Part shown: positions 20,877 to 28,923 of the stretch, one piece after another
Numbering within the stretch: position 1 is the first letter of the stretch
Layout: every line of letters starts with the position of its first letter
Assembly: GCF_014174375.1 (NCBI RefSeq)
Contig: NZ_JABEQE010000008.1
Span: 124,001 to 188,000, forward strand
Reading direction: 5' to 3'
Origin: Gluconacetobacter asukensis
GTDB taxonomy: Bacteria; Pseudomonadota; Alphaproteobacteria; Acetobacterales; Acetobacteraceae
DNA: 64,000 bases
The notes under the pieces: model-generated
What the model was told of the DNA's origin: nothing
What the model saw: only the letters and a program-made list of their open reading frames with translations
Database searches by the model: none
Made by a program: the position numbers and the translations under genes

Positions 20877-23090
20877 ATGGCTATTTCCACTAGAGCGCGG
20901 CCGGATCGGCTAAAGGGCGCGGCTACTTACAGTCACATGACGACAAGGGATTACCTCAACACCCTCTTTTTTTACCGCAGAATCGCGGTCACGGTGTTCT
21001 TGTGGGTCGTTGCGATCGGTTTCATCGTTACGATGCTCTTACCGCCGACATATCGTGCCGATGCACGGCTGCTCACATTGTTCGCCGGATATTACAGCCA
21101 GTCCAACGCCACCAACGGGGGCACTGAACCAGCACCGATCGAAGGGCAGCTCGTCAGCATCGAGGCGCAGATCCTCAACAGTCCGGAACTGCACCGTGCC
21201 GTCGTTACGGAGTTGCTGGGCCCCGAAGCCAACGCCAGTCGGATCAACGACCAACTGGATCATTTCGAACGGCATTTCCACCTTGAGCAGGACGATCTTG
21301 CCAGCGTCGTTACCATTTCCTATATTGATTCCAATCCGAAGCGCGCGTCGGATATGTTGAATCGGCTTCTTGCGGAATATTTTCATCAGCGCGCATCAAT
21401 CTTTACCTCCGGGCGCGCTTCTTCCCTGATCGCGCAACGGGATGCGGTGCGCGCGAAGCTGGACAAGCTCAATGTCGATATCGTCGCCTTCCAGAAACGG
21501 AACGACCTTCTCAACATCGATGACCAGATCAACCATGCGATCGCGCTTCACAATCTACTGAAACAACGCAAGCTGGAGAACGACAACGCACTGGCCCAGG
21601 ATCGCAGCACCTTCGCCTCGCTCGTGGAGTCGGCCGAAAGCGTGTCATCCACGATCCTGCTGTTCCGCGACAATACGGAAGCGGCCCATACACTGGACAC
21701 GATGCAGCTTTCATTGCTTCAGCTGGAGGCCAGACGGGCCGATCTCGCCGCACGCTATCTCCCACTCTCGCCCTTCGTACGGCAGATCGACCAGCAGCTC
21801 AAGGATGTCAGCGCATCCATTGCAAAACAGAAACAGCATCTGACGGGCGCCGTGCGCTATGGCCATAATACATTCTACGACACGGTTCAGGACAGGCTCG
21901 CGGTCGTAAGTTCCAACATCAAGGGTGAAGCCGCGCGGCAGCGTGAACTACAGACACAGCTTGTCGCCTCCGAGGCCGGGTTGCAGACATTGATCGGCGC
22001 GACAAACAAGCTGAGCCAAATGTTCGTGGATCGGACGATCCTGACGGAAAGCCTGCGTAACCTGTCCCATCAGGTGGATCTGGCAAGCATCGACCAGATC
22101 CAGGCAGACACAGCCAGCAGTACCAACGTCCGCGTCATCCAGGCCCCCGTTCCGCCTGCGCATCGCAACAACCCTATCGGAATGTTCATCGCCGCGAGTA
22201 TCATCTCGGGCCTAATGGCGTCGGCTCTGACCGTGTTGGTATTAGCCAGCCTCAGAGAGACCTTCCTCAGTCCCGAACAAGTCGAACGCGCCCTGCTGCT
22301 GCCAGTCCTGAGCGCACCGATCACACCGTGGAAAGAGAAGAAGACTCCTCGCAGAAATACCATCCTGTGGAGCACGATAAATACCATCGTACATAATACA
22401 GTATTGCGAACAAAAGATGCCGCCGATCTTCCGCCCTACCGGCCGAGCATGCTACTGTATGGTCGGGCAATTACCGCCATCGACACCATTTCCGACGCCG
22501 AAACGAAACTGGTCATGATGATCTCTTTTGATCAGAATGATGGGCTGGCCAGCGTTATTCAAGGACTGGCGACAGAGTTGGTGCGACGGTCCAGCCGACC
22601 GATTCTGATCATTGATCTGGCATCGACTCAGGATGTGCCGCTTTACGGACAGCCGAATGAAGCTGGAATGCTGGTCTGGGGGGTCACTAACGACGCTCCG
22701 GAGCAGGATCGGGCGACGATACCGGACGATGACCCTCATCTGCATATCTTCGTGTTCGAGCCGGTTGAAGGATACGAAGTCGTCATAGGCCGCCTGCGCG
22801 ACCCTGCATTCCACCTCACCTCACAGCAGGCGGCTAATCTGTTCGCATTGTTTCGGAAGAAATACGATTACGTAATAATCCATGCACCGCCGGCGAGAAG
22901 TTCCTTCATGGGAGTTGAAAACGCGCGGCTGGCCGACGCGACACTTCTGATCATCCGGGCGGAGAAAACACGCAAACCAATCGCACTGGGGATAAAAACC
23001 CAGATTCAGGAAACGGGCGGCCAGATTACCGGGATCATACTGACGGATCGCAAGAGCTATATCCCGGATCGAATCTACCGCTTCCTATAA
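20877..23090 (+). CDS. Wzz/Wzc-like polysaccharide chain-length protein with degenerate kinase domain
   Basis: Inner-membrane co-polymerase expected to set EPS chain length and connect to the outer-membrane exporter. Order of parts: a membrane helix near residues 40-62 (VTVFLWVVAIGFIVTMLLPP), a long periplasmic coiled-coil region (residues 100-400), a second helix (about 430-450), then a cytoplasmic BY-kinase-like domain. That domain has lost its ATP site: where the phosphate loop should read GxGKS/T the protein has SFDQNDGLASVIQ, without Lys. There is no Tyr-rich tail. The start is uncertain; ATG 20877 and ATG 20937 are both possible. The upstream frame up to 20616 is unlikely to be coding. 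Confidence 0.82.
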   Translation: MAISTRARPDRLKGAATYSHMTTRDYLNTLFFYRRIAVTVFLWVVAIGFIVTMLLPPTYRADARLLTLFAGYYSQSNATNGGTEPAPIEGQLVSIEAQILNSPELHRAVVTELLGPEANASRINDQLDHFERHFHLEQDDLASVVTISYIDSNPKRASDMLNRLLAEYFHQRASIFTSGRASSLIAQRDAVRAKLDKLNVDIVAFQKRNDLLNIDDQINHAIALHNLLKQRKLENDNALAQDRSTFASLVESAESVSSTILLFRDNTEAAHTLDTMQLSLLQLEARRADLAARYLPLSPFVRQIDQQLKDVSASIAKQKQHLTGAVRYGHNTFYDTVQDRLAVVSSNIKGEAARQRELQTQLVASEAGLQTLIGATNKLSQMFVDRTILTESLRNLSHQVDLASIDQIQADTASSTNVRVIQAPVPPAHRNNPIGMFIAASIISGLMASALTVLVLASLRETFLSPEQVERALLLPVLSAPITPWKEKKTPRRNTILWSTINTIVHNTVLRTKDAADLPPYRPSMLLYGRAITAIDTISDAETKLVMMISFDQNDGLASVIQGLATELVRRSSRPILIIDLASTQDVPLYGQPNEAGMLVWGVTNDAPEQDRATIPDDDPHLHIFVFEPVEGYEVVIGRLRDPAFHLTSQQAANLFALFRKKYDYVIIHAPPARSSFMGVENARLADATLLIIRAEKTRKPIALGIKTQIQETGGQITGIILTDRKSYIPDRIYRFL

Positions 23091-23113
23091 TCAAACGGTT
23101 TGGAAACGACAGC

Positions 23114-24088
23114 ATGTCGAATATCAGCGCGATTCTGCCGCTCAAGATCCGGGGGCGGCATTATGCCGACAATATCGGACGATGCGACATCTTATTCTCG
23201 TCACTGCGCCACTTCTCATCCCCCAAGATGTTCGCGCGTTTCGTTCTGGTCGTGCCGCATGACGAGTTGGATGACGTAAAGAAATACGCAAAGGCATGGT
23301 CGGATTTTCCGATTGAAATTGTAGACGAGTCGCTGCATTTCAGTATTTTCTCGGAATTCTCAAGACGTCATCAAATCAGAAACTGGCATCGCCAGCAGAT
23401 CATCAAGCTCTATGCGCCCGCGTTGATCGAAACCGAATACTTTATTGTGTTTGATCCCGATTGCTTTGCCACGCACAAGTTCAATATCGATACGATCATT
23501 ATAGACGGCAAGGCGCTGACCCATTACCAACCGCGTACAGCCGAACCTTCCTTCTGGCGCGCATCGGCGGAGCTTCTCCAACTCGACCCACACCTGGAGC
23601 GGAATGGTCTATGGTGGACACCGGCCATTCTGTCACGTACGCTCTGTCTTAACCTGCATGGACGGTTGGAAGAGCTCTACCAGACGGACTGGCGGCGGGT
23701 CCTTCTGAGCCATTATACGATCGACTGGACCGAATATACGCTTTACTGGCTGAATGCCGAACGTGAAGGTCTTCTGGACCAGTACCACACCAGCGCCCGT
23801 TCGGGAGAGAAGACTCTTCATGCAACGGAAAGTGTCTGGTTCAAGGATTCAATGAAGGACTGGAACGCAGCGCATCATTTTGCGATGGAGAGCGACGGGT
23901 TGTTTGCGGTCGTGCAAAGCAACACCTATATTTCGCCGCAGACGGTAGCAGAGAAATTGTCCCCGTACTTTCCCATTTCATTGCAGCCCTATCAGCGTCA
24001 TGCGGCACTTGGCCTGCGCACGGCCGAACTTTATTCCGCGATCGTACGGCGCGGCCTCAAGGGCCTGCGCCGCATGTGCGGCAGGTAA
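23114..24088 (+). CDS. DUF6492-type protein, possible glycosyltransferase
   Basis: A 324-residue soluble protein with no signal peptide. It begins with a strand and loop reading ISAILPLKIRGRHYADNIGR, followed by FVLVVPHDEL and, near residue 115, IVFDPDCFA, which looks like the DxD metal site of GT-A glycosyltransferases. The region around TEYTLYWL resembles an acceptor-site helix. The arrangement is that of the DUF6492 family often found in polysaccharide clusters. A sugar transferase role is an inference. It follows the Wzc-like gene by 23 bp and precedes the small secreted protein by 11 bp. Confidence 0.65.
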   Translation: MSNISAILPLKIRGRHYADNIGRCDILFSSLRHFSSPKMFARFVLVVPHDELDDVKKYAKAWSDFPIEIVDESLHFSIFSEFSRRHQIRNWHRQQIIKLYAPALIETEYFIVFDPDCFATHKFNIDTIIIDGKALTHYQPRTAEPSFWRASAELLQLDPHLERNGLWWTPAILSRTLCLNLHGRLEELYQTDWRRVLLSHYTIDWTEYTLYWLNAEREGLLDQYHTSARSGEKTLHATESVWFKDSMKDWNAAHHFAMESDGLFAVVQSNTYISPQTVAEKLSPYFPISLQPYQRHAALGLRTAELYSAIVRRGLKGLRRMCGR

Positions 24089-24099
24089 AAGGGACGCAG

Positions 24100-24537
24100 A
24101 TGAGGCGCGTGTGGAAAACAATATTCTTTATATTGTCATGTTGTACGCTGCGACCCGATAACGCACAGACTCAGGACGTCGTCACGCAACCGCGCCTGAT
24201 GATCTATGCCGGCCCACTTTATCGCGAATTTCTTGGGTGCCTGAATTGCGACCAGTATGATGGCAACTCGATATGGAATGGATACTCACCCTACGGCTGG
24301 GACAATGATTATTCGGACCACAGCCATTTCCATACCTATTTCCAGCAGCACGGTCCCTTTTCGGCGTGCGATCCGTTCGCCCGACAATCGCCACGCATTC
24401 TCGACAATCATAATAAATTCTACGGATATCTTAACGTTTCGACGATCCGGACTGACAGCATCTGTGGTCCCAAAGGGGCGAAGACGATCTGCGAGAAATT
24501 AACAGCAGCCTGCAACCGCCGGAGCAGCATCAATTGA
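24100..24537 (+). CDS. Small secreted cysteine-containing protein with SIWNxYxxYG-type motif
   Basis: A 145-residue protein. ATG 24100 has an AAAAGGGA ribosome site; the frame opens 8 codons earlier inside the previous gene. A signal peptide covers about residues 1-23. The mature part contains GCLNCDQYDGNSIWNGY followed by SPYGWDNDY, a pattern I associate with repeats in secreted proteins of unknown role. Cys-rich segments follow (FSACDPF, SICGPKG, TICEK, TAACN), so several disulfides are likely. It is one gene ahead of the GH44 enzyme, so it may act with that enzyme or bind the polymer. No function can be assigned. Confidence 0.65.
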   Translation: MRRVWKTIFFILSCCTLRPDNAQTQDVVTQPRLMIYAGPLYREFLGCLNCDQYDGNSIWNGYSPYGWDNDYSDHSHFHTYFQQHGPFSACDPFARQSPRILDNHNKFYGYLNVSTIRTDSICGPKGAKTICEKLTAACNRRSSIN

Positions 24538-24738
24538 CGGAGTGCAGACGCCAATGAGAAAGTAAGCACCCACCCGGCAATTTCCCCGGCCAGACTGTAG
24601 CGTACGCTTACGCTCTAAACGCGATCCTGCCGCACCCGTCCGGCATTTCCAGAGGGCAACGCCGGAATCCGCGATGTTCATGGGCTCATATCCCCAGCGC
24701 ATCACCAGACGCATTCACGATATTCTCGAGGCACCGTG

Positions 24739-26388
24739 ATGTCCGACACTCTGCTTCCCAAAGCTGCTGTCGCCTTGTTCGCAGCATGCCTCCTGCACGT
24801 TGCTGAGGGCCGCGCCGCCACGCCGCTTGCCGTCATGGTCGCCGTGGACGCCAGTATGGGCCAACATCCGATCAGTCCACTGATCTACGGGGTCAATTTC
24901 GGCACCACGGAGACCTTACGTGACCTTCGCGCGCCCATAAACCGTTCGGGAGGCAACAGCGCCTCGACATATAACTGGCGCCTCGACGCCCGCAATACGG
25001 GCAAGGACTGGTATTACGAAAGCGTGCCATGCGACCCTGCTTCGATCAATGACCAGTTTGGAGCACGGTTTGTCGCCATCTCGCTGAAGGCTGGCGCCAT
25101 ACCGATGCTGACGATTCCGATGATCGGCTGGAATGCGAAACTCGGGCCGAACCGTTCAAGGCTCGCCAGCTTTTCGATCGTCAAATATGGACCTCAGCAG
25201 GAAAGTGACAGCAAGAACTTTTTCCAGGCTGGGAACGGTATGGCACCTGACGGCACCCCCCTCGCCAATACCGACCCGCACGACGCTCAGACCCCGGATG
25301 ATCCCGAGAACCAGCAGGTCAGGATAAGACAGCTCAACTCCAAATTCGACACGAAGGACGTCCGTTATTATATTTTAGATAACGAACCCAGCGTCTGGCA
25401 GCTCGTCCACCGGGATGTCCGCCCTGTCGGCGCCCATGCGGACGAAATCGCCACCAAGGTCGCCACCTATTCCAACGCCGTGAAAAATGCAGATCCACAC
25501 GCACTGATCGTGGCGCCGGAAGAATGGGGCTGGGCCGGCTATCATTACAGTGGTTTTGACCAGCAATACGCCGCGACGCATGGCTTCGATCATACGCCCG
25601 ATCGGGAAACGCAGACACAAGGCATGGATTATGTTCCGTGGTTGCTGACGCAGTGGAAAGCCGCGGGTCACCCGATCGACGTATTCAGTCTGCATTTCTA
25701 TCCGCAGGGCGGCGAATATTCGGATTCGGATTCTACCGCCGTCGAACTCGCCCGCAACCGTTCTACCCGCGACCTGTGGGATACAAACTACAAGGATCCG
25801 ACTTGGATCAACAACGTGGTGGCCCTCATCCCGCAGATGCGGGACTGGGTAAACCGCTACTATTATCCGGGCACTCCCCTGGCCATTACGGAATATAACT
25901 GGGGCGGCGAGAAACTAATGAACGGCGCCACCGCCCAGGCCGACATCCTGGGCATTTTTGGTCGGGAAGGGCTCGACATCGCCACACGCTGGACTGCTCC
26001 CGGACCGGCGACGCCCGTGTATAAGGCCATGAAGCTCTATCGCAATTATGATGACCGAGGCGGCGCCTTCGGCGAAACCAGCATCTCAGCCATCGTACCA
26101 GACCCCGATCTCGTTTCCGCTTTTGCCGCCTTGCGCGGCAAGGACGACGCCGCGACGGTGATGCTCATCAACAAGCAACTCGACAACTCCGCCGATACCA
26201 CGGTCTCGCTTGCTCATCTCCCGGATAACGGCACAGTGGAAACATGGCGACTTGCGGATAACAAGCTCACCCACTTGCCGCTCTCCCGCTACATGAACCG
26301 GCAGTTGCGTGCCTCGCTCCCGAAGCAGAGCATAACGTTGTTCGTCCTGCATCCGGCCGGACAGAGCGCGGCACGAAAACACGCATGA
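24739..26388 (+). CDS. Secreted glycoside hydrolase family 44 (endo-beta-1,4-glucanase type)
   Basis: A 549-residue protein with a signal peptide (to about AEGRAA) and a GH44-type barrel. The family acid/base sits in LDNEPSVW (Glu216) and the nucleophile in ITEYNWGGE (Glu385). Other marks are FGTTETLRDLRAPINRSGGN and FSLHFYPQGGEYSD. A small C-terminal beta domain ends near TLFVLHPAG. GH44 enzymes cut beta-1,4-glucans and xyloglucan. Inside an EPS operon it may trim or release the cluster's own polymer, but digestion of plant glucan cannot be excluded. The start is ATG 24739 (a GTG lies just before) after GAGG. Its last 4 bp overlap the flippase gene. Confidence 0.85.
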   Translation: MSDTLLPKAAVALFAACLLHVAEGRAATPLAVMVAVDASMGQHPISPLIYGVNFGTTETLRDLRAPINRSGGNSASTYNWRLDARNTGKDWYYESVPCDPASINDQFGARFVAISLKAGAIPMLTIPMIGWNAKLGPNRSRLASFSIVKYGPQQESDSKNFFQAGNGMAPDGTPLANTDPHDAQTPDDPENQQVRIRQLNSKFDTKDVRYYILDNEPSVWQLVHRDVRPVGAHADEIATKVATYSNAVKNADPHALIVAPEEWGWAGYHYSGFDQQYAATHGFDHTPDRETQTQGMDYVPWLLTQWKAAGHPIDVFSLHFYPQGGEYSDSDSTAVELARNRSTRDLWDTNYKDPTWINNVVALIPQMRDWVNRYYYPGTPLAITEYNWGGEKLMNGATAQADILGIFGREGLDIATRWTAPGPATPVYKAMKLYRNYDDRGGAFGETSISAIVPDPDLVSAFAALRGKDDAATVMLINKQLDNSADTTVSLAHLPDNGTVETWRLADNKLTHLPLSRYMNRQLRASLPKQSITLFVLHPAGQSAARKHA

Positions 26389-27746
26389 ACAAGACCGCAT
26401 CGTCATCCGCCACGAGCGGCCACTCGATCATTCGCGGGGCTATCGCCAGCCTGGGCTCCCGCCTGCTCGACCTGCCGAGCCGCTACGGCTTCCATCTGCT
26501 CGTCGCCGCTGAACTGGGCGTGGTGGAGAGCGGCCTCTTTTATATCGTCTTCAGCGTCATGGTGATGCTTTCAGGCTTCGGACGCCTCGGTATCGATCGC
26601 GCGCTGACACGACAGGTAGCCAGAGACGTCGCCTCGCACCGCCACGATACGGTACGGCCGGCGATCGCAAGCGCGCTACGACTCGTCCTGATGGCCTCGG
26701 CGATCGTCGCGATGCTGCTGGCCGCCCTGGCATTTCCCCTCGCCCGGCATATCCTGCACAAACCGACCCTGGCCTGGCCGCTAGCCCTTGGCGCCTTGTC
26801 GATCATTCCACAGAATATCAGCACTGTGCTGGGCGGAGCGCTTGCTGGCCTGCACCGTGTTGCGTTTAGCCAGATGATCTATTCATGGCTCTGGCCCACG
26901 ATTTTCTGTCTGGTCGCGGTTCCTCTCGGACTCACGGGCTATCTCACCGTCACCAATGCCGTGTCTTTGATTGCCGCGAGCTTCGCGCTCACTGCGATCG
27001 TCGGTGCGGTCTTGCTGCGTCACTTTCTTGTTTCGACACCGCAGAACAGTGGCATATCAGGTGAAAAGCCGGATTTCCTGACGCCCGGCCTGTCGCTTTT
27101 CACATTGGAACTGATCCAACTTCTCCTCGCGTCCGCTCCAGCGATCTCGCTGGGCATCGGCGCTTCCGCATTCGAAACAGGTCTGTTCGCCCTGGCATGG
27201 CGGATTGCCCTTATCGATAATCTTCTGATCAGCGGCGTCGCCGGCATGGTCGCACCGAAATTCGCGGCCCTCCATGCCCGCCACGATCGATCGGGGTTGA
27301 ACAGAAGCGCCGCTCACGCCGTCGGCCTCGTACTATGCCTGGCACTGCCTGTAACGGCCTGCATGATGCTCTTCCCTGGGCATCTTCTTGCCCTCTTCGG
27401 CCATGGCTACGCCCAGGGTTCCTCCACGTTGCGTATTCTGGCGATCGGACAGTTTGTGGCAGTCTGCTTCACAGCGATGCCCGAACTTCTGGGCATGACG
27501 GACCACGCTGCCACATTGCGCAAGATCAACATCATCTCCTTTTCCGTGCTGTTCCTCGGACTTGCCGTGCTGGTTCCACTCGCCGGCAGCGTTGGGGCCG
27601 CAATCGCTACGTCGCTCACCATTGCCGTCAATGGCATATCGGCCAGTTGGGCAGCCTACCGACTGCTCGGGATCTTCCCACTCGCGTCTCTTTGGCAGAG
27701 TGTCCTCAGCTATTTGCCCGGCACCCCGGAGAGCCGAAAGCCATGA
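26385..27746 (+). CDS. Wzx-like polysaccharide flippase (MATE/MVF superfamily)
   Basis: A 453-residue protein with about 12 to 14 hydrophobic segments and little else. It starts with GSRLLDLPSRYGFHLLVAAELG, and the Gly- and Ala-rich helices and positively charged loops fit the polysaccharide transporter family. Its role would be to flip lipid-linked EPS repeats to the periplasmic side. The identification rests on topology and cluster position. The start overlaps the GH44 stop (ATGA) and the stop overlaps the next gene's start (ATGA), so three genes are tightly coupled. Confidence 0.8.
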   Translation: MNKTASSSATSGHSIIRGAIASLGSRLLDLPSRYGFHLLVAAELGVVESGLFYIVFSVMVMLSGFGRLGIDRALTRQVARDVASHRHDTVRPAIASALRLVLMASAIVAMLLAALAFPLARHILHKPTLAWPLALGALSIIPQNISTVLGGALAGLHRVAFSQMIYSWLWPTIFCLVAVPLGLTGYLTVTNAVSLIAASFALTAIVGAVLLRHFLVSTPQNSGISGEKPDFLTPGLSLFTLELIQLLLASAPAISLGIGASAFETGLFALAWRIALIDNLLISGVAGMVAPKFAALHARHDRSGLNRSAAHAVGLVLCLALPVTACMMLFPGHLLALFGHGYAQGSSTLRILAIGQFVAVCFTAMPELLGMTDHAATLRKINIISFSVLFLGLAVLVPLAGSVGAAIATSLTIAVNGISASWAAYRLLGIFPLASLWQSVLSYLPGTPESRKP

Positions 27747-28105
27747 AAATTTTTTTTGCTGCGGCGACCCTTTGCTGTGTCTCTTTCTCCGGCTTCCTCG
27801 CCACGTCTCCGGCCTGGGCCGACGCAGACCCGCCGCGTTATGATAGCGATGGGCTCTGTTTTCGTCAGGCCAATATGCCCGATGGGCTGTCCCCTGAAAC
27901 ATTAGCGCATTGTCTCGCCAACCAGAGTATGGCTCTGGATGTCATCCGGCACGAATGGAACCAGGTCCCTTCGTTCGCACAGGAAGATTGTGATCAGCGC
28001 ATTCGTGCCAGCGGCAATCCCGATTACCATACACTGCAAAATTGCCTGCAAATGCAAATGCGCGAGAACGAGCCCCCGCCTCTCGTCCCAACGAACAGAG
28101 ATTAA
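27743..28105 (+). CDS. Small periplasmic protein with four cysteines
   Basis: A 120-residue protein of unknown function. Residues 1-26 form a signal peptide ending at SPAWA. The mature part has four cysteines in two pairs (GLCFRQ, AHCLAN, EDCDQR, QNCLQM) with spacing that resembles small hypothetical proteins widespread in alphaproteobacteria (Trp, then Pro, Cys, and a final LxxC). Disulfide pairing is likely. The ATG overlaps the flippase stop by 4 bp. The fourth codon begins a run of eight T residues, a possible slippage site. Last gene of the right EPS arm; the terminator follows 37 bp later. Confidence 0.7.
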   Translation: MKIFFAAATLCCVSFSGFLATSPAWADADPPRYDSDGLCFRQANMPDGLSPETLAHCLANQSMALDVIRHEWNQVPSFAQEDCDQRIRASGNPDYHTLQNCLQMQMRENEPPPLVPTNRD

Positions 28106-28141
28106 TCCGGACTCGGCTGGTTACCACTAACGCGGAAACCA

Positions 28142-28176
28142 AAGACTGGCCATTACAGGATCAATGGCCATGTCTT
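28142..28176 (+). terminator. Hairpin at the end of the right EPS arm
   Basis: TGGCCATT (28147-28154) pairs perfectly with AATGGCCA (28163-28170); flanking AAGAC and GTCTT extend the stem past one unpaired base. A T-rich tract follows (ATTTTATG, starting 10 bases on), so it is a plausible though imperfect Rho-independent terminator, 37 bp past the last EPS gene. Confidence 0.55.
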
Positions 28177-28278
28177 CGATAACATTTTATGTATTTTCTC
28201 TATTATCCATGTATCGGTTCCCGTTTTACAGGTACCCAAAATCTTCCCATAAACACGGCACTGAGTCATACCGTGAAA

Positions 28279-28354
28279 TGGCGTCCCGTACGGGATTCGA
28301 ACCCGTGTTACCGCCGTGAAAGGGCGGTGTCCTAGGCCTCTAGACGAACGGGAC
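28279..28354 (-). tRNA. tRNA-Glu (TTC)
   Basis: A 76-nt cloverleaf on the minus strand. GTCCCGT pairs with ACGGGAC in the acceptor stem, the anticodon loop holds TTC (CTTTCAC), the T loop is TTCGAATC and CCA is encoded. It marks the right border of the EPS cluster. Confidence 0.95.
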
Positions 28355-28461
28355 GTTGGACGAGGCAGCTTCTATGACATCGCGAGAGGGGACGCAACCC
28401 ACCCGATGCAGGAAAATCGGCTTGCGGTGCATTTTTTCCAAGATCGAAGCTTTTCAGGCGA

Positions 28462-28857
28462 TTACGGAGCAGGCGCACCCTGCCCGGCGGCCGCATTCAT
28501 GACCAGGTGCGCGATGATTCGCCGATGCTGGACGTCCCACAGCAGCACCCGGTCCGGGCCGCCCCCGGCCAGAGCGACCGCCAGCAGCCCCTCATCCTGC
28601 CGAACCATACCGGTAACATGCGTGCCGGCAGGCTCGCCCAGTACCAGTTCGCCATAATCGCCTGCCGGCAGCGCCACCGGCTCGGCGGCAGGCCGTGCAA
28701 TCGCCGCCGGCCGCGGATGCGCGATTCGATGGACCAGCACACCGACCAGCACCAGCGAGCCCGCCGCCAGCAGCACGCCCATGCCGATCACGGCTGCCAA
28801 CAGCCCCCTGGAGACCGTCGGAGCCGATCCCGTCTCCCTCACGCCCTGTCCATTCAT
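28462..28857 (-). CDS. DUF6476-type membrane-anchored protein
   Basis: A 131-residue protein with one membrane helix (LLAAVIGMGVLLAAGSLVLVGVLV, residues 19-42) and a small periplasmic domain that includes LPAGDYGELVLG and DRVLLWDVQHRR. This arrangement, and the position next to an RluD-type gene, matches the DUF6476 family of alphaproteobacteria. Function unknown. The ATG at 28857 has AGGA upstream; the frame extends 38 codons further without support. It is divergent from the pseudouridine synthase gene with 66 bp between starts. Confidence 0.65.
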   Translation of the reverse strand: MNGQGVRETGSAPTVSRGLLAAVIGMGVLLAAGSLVLVGVLVHRIAHPRPAAIARPAAEPVALPAGDYGELVLGEPAGTHVTGMVRQDEGLLAVALAGGGPDRVLLWDVQHRRIIAHLVMNAAAGQGAPAP

Positions 28858-28923
28858 GATTGTCCTGATCCATCCTGGCCCGGCATGATGTTCCGACCGG
28901 GCGATTTCCGTTAAGAGCCGTGC

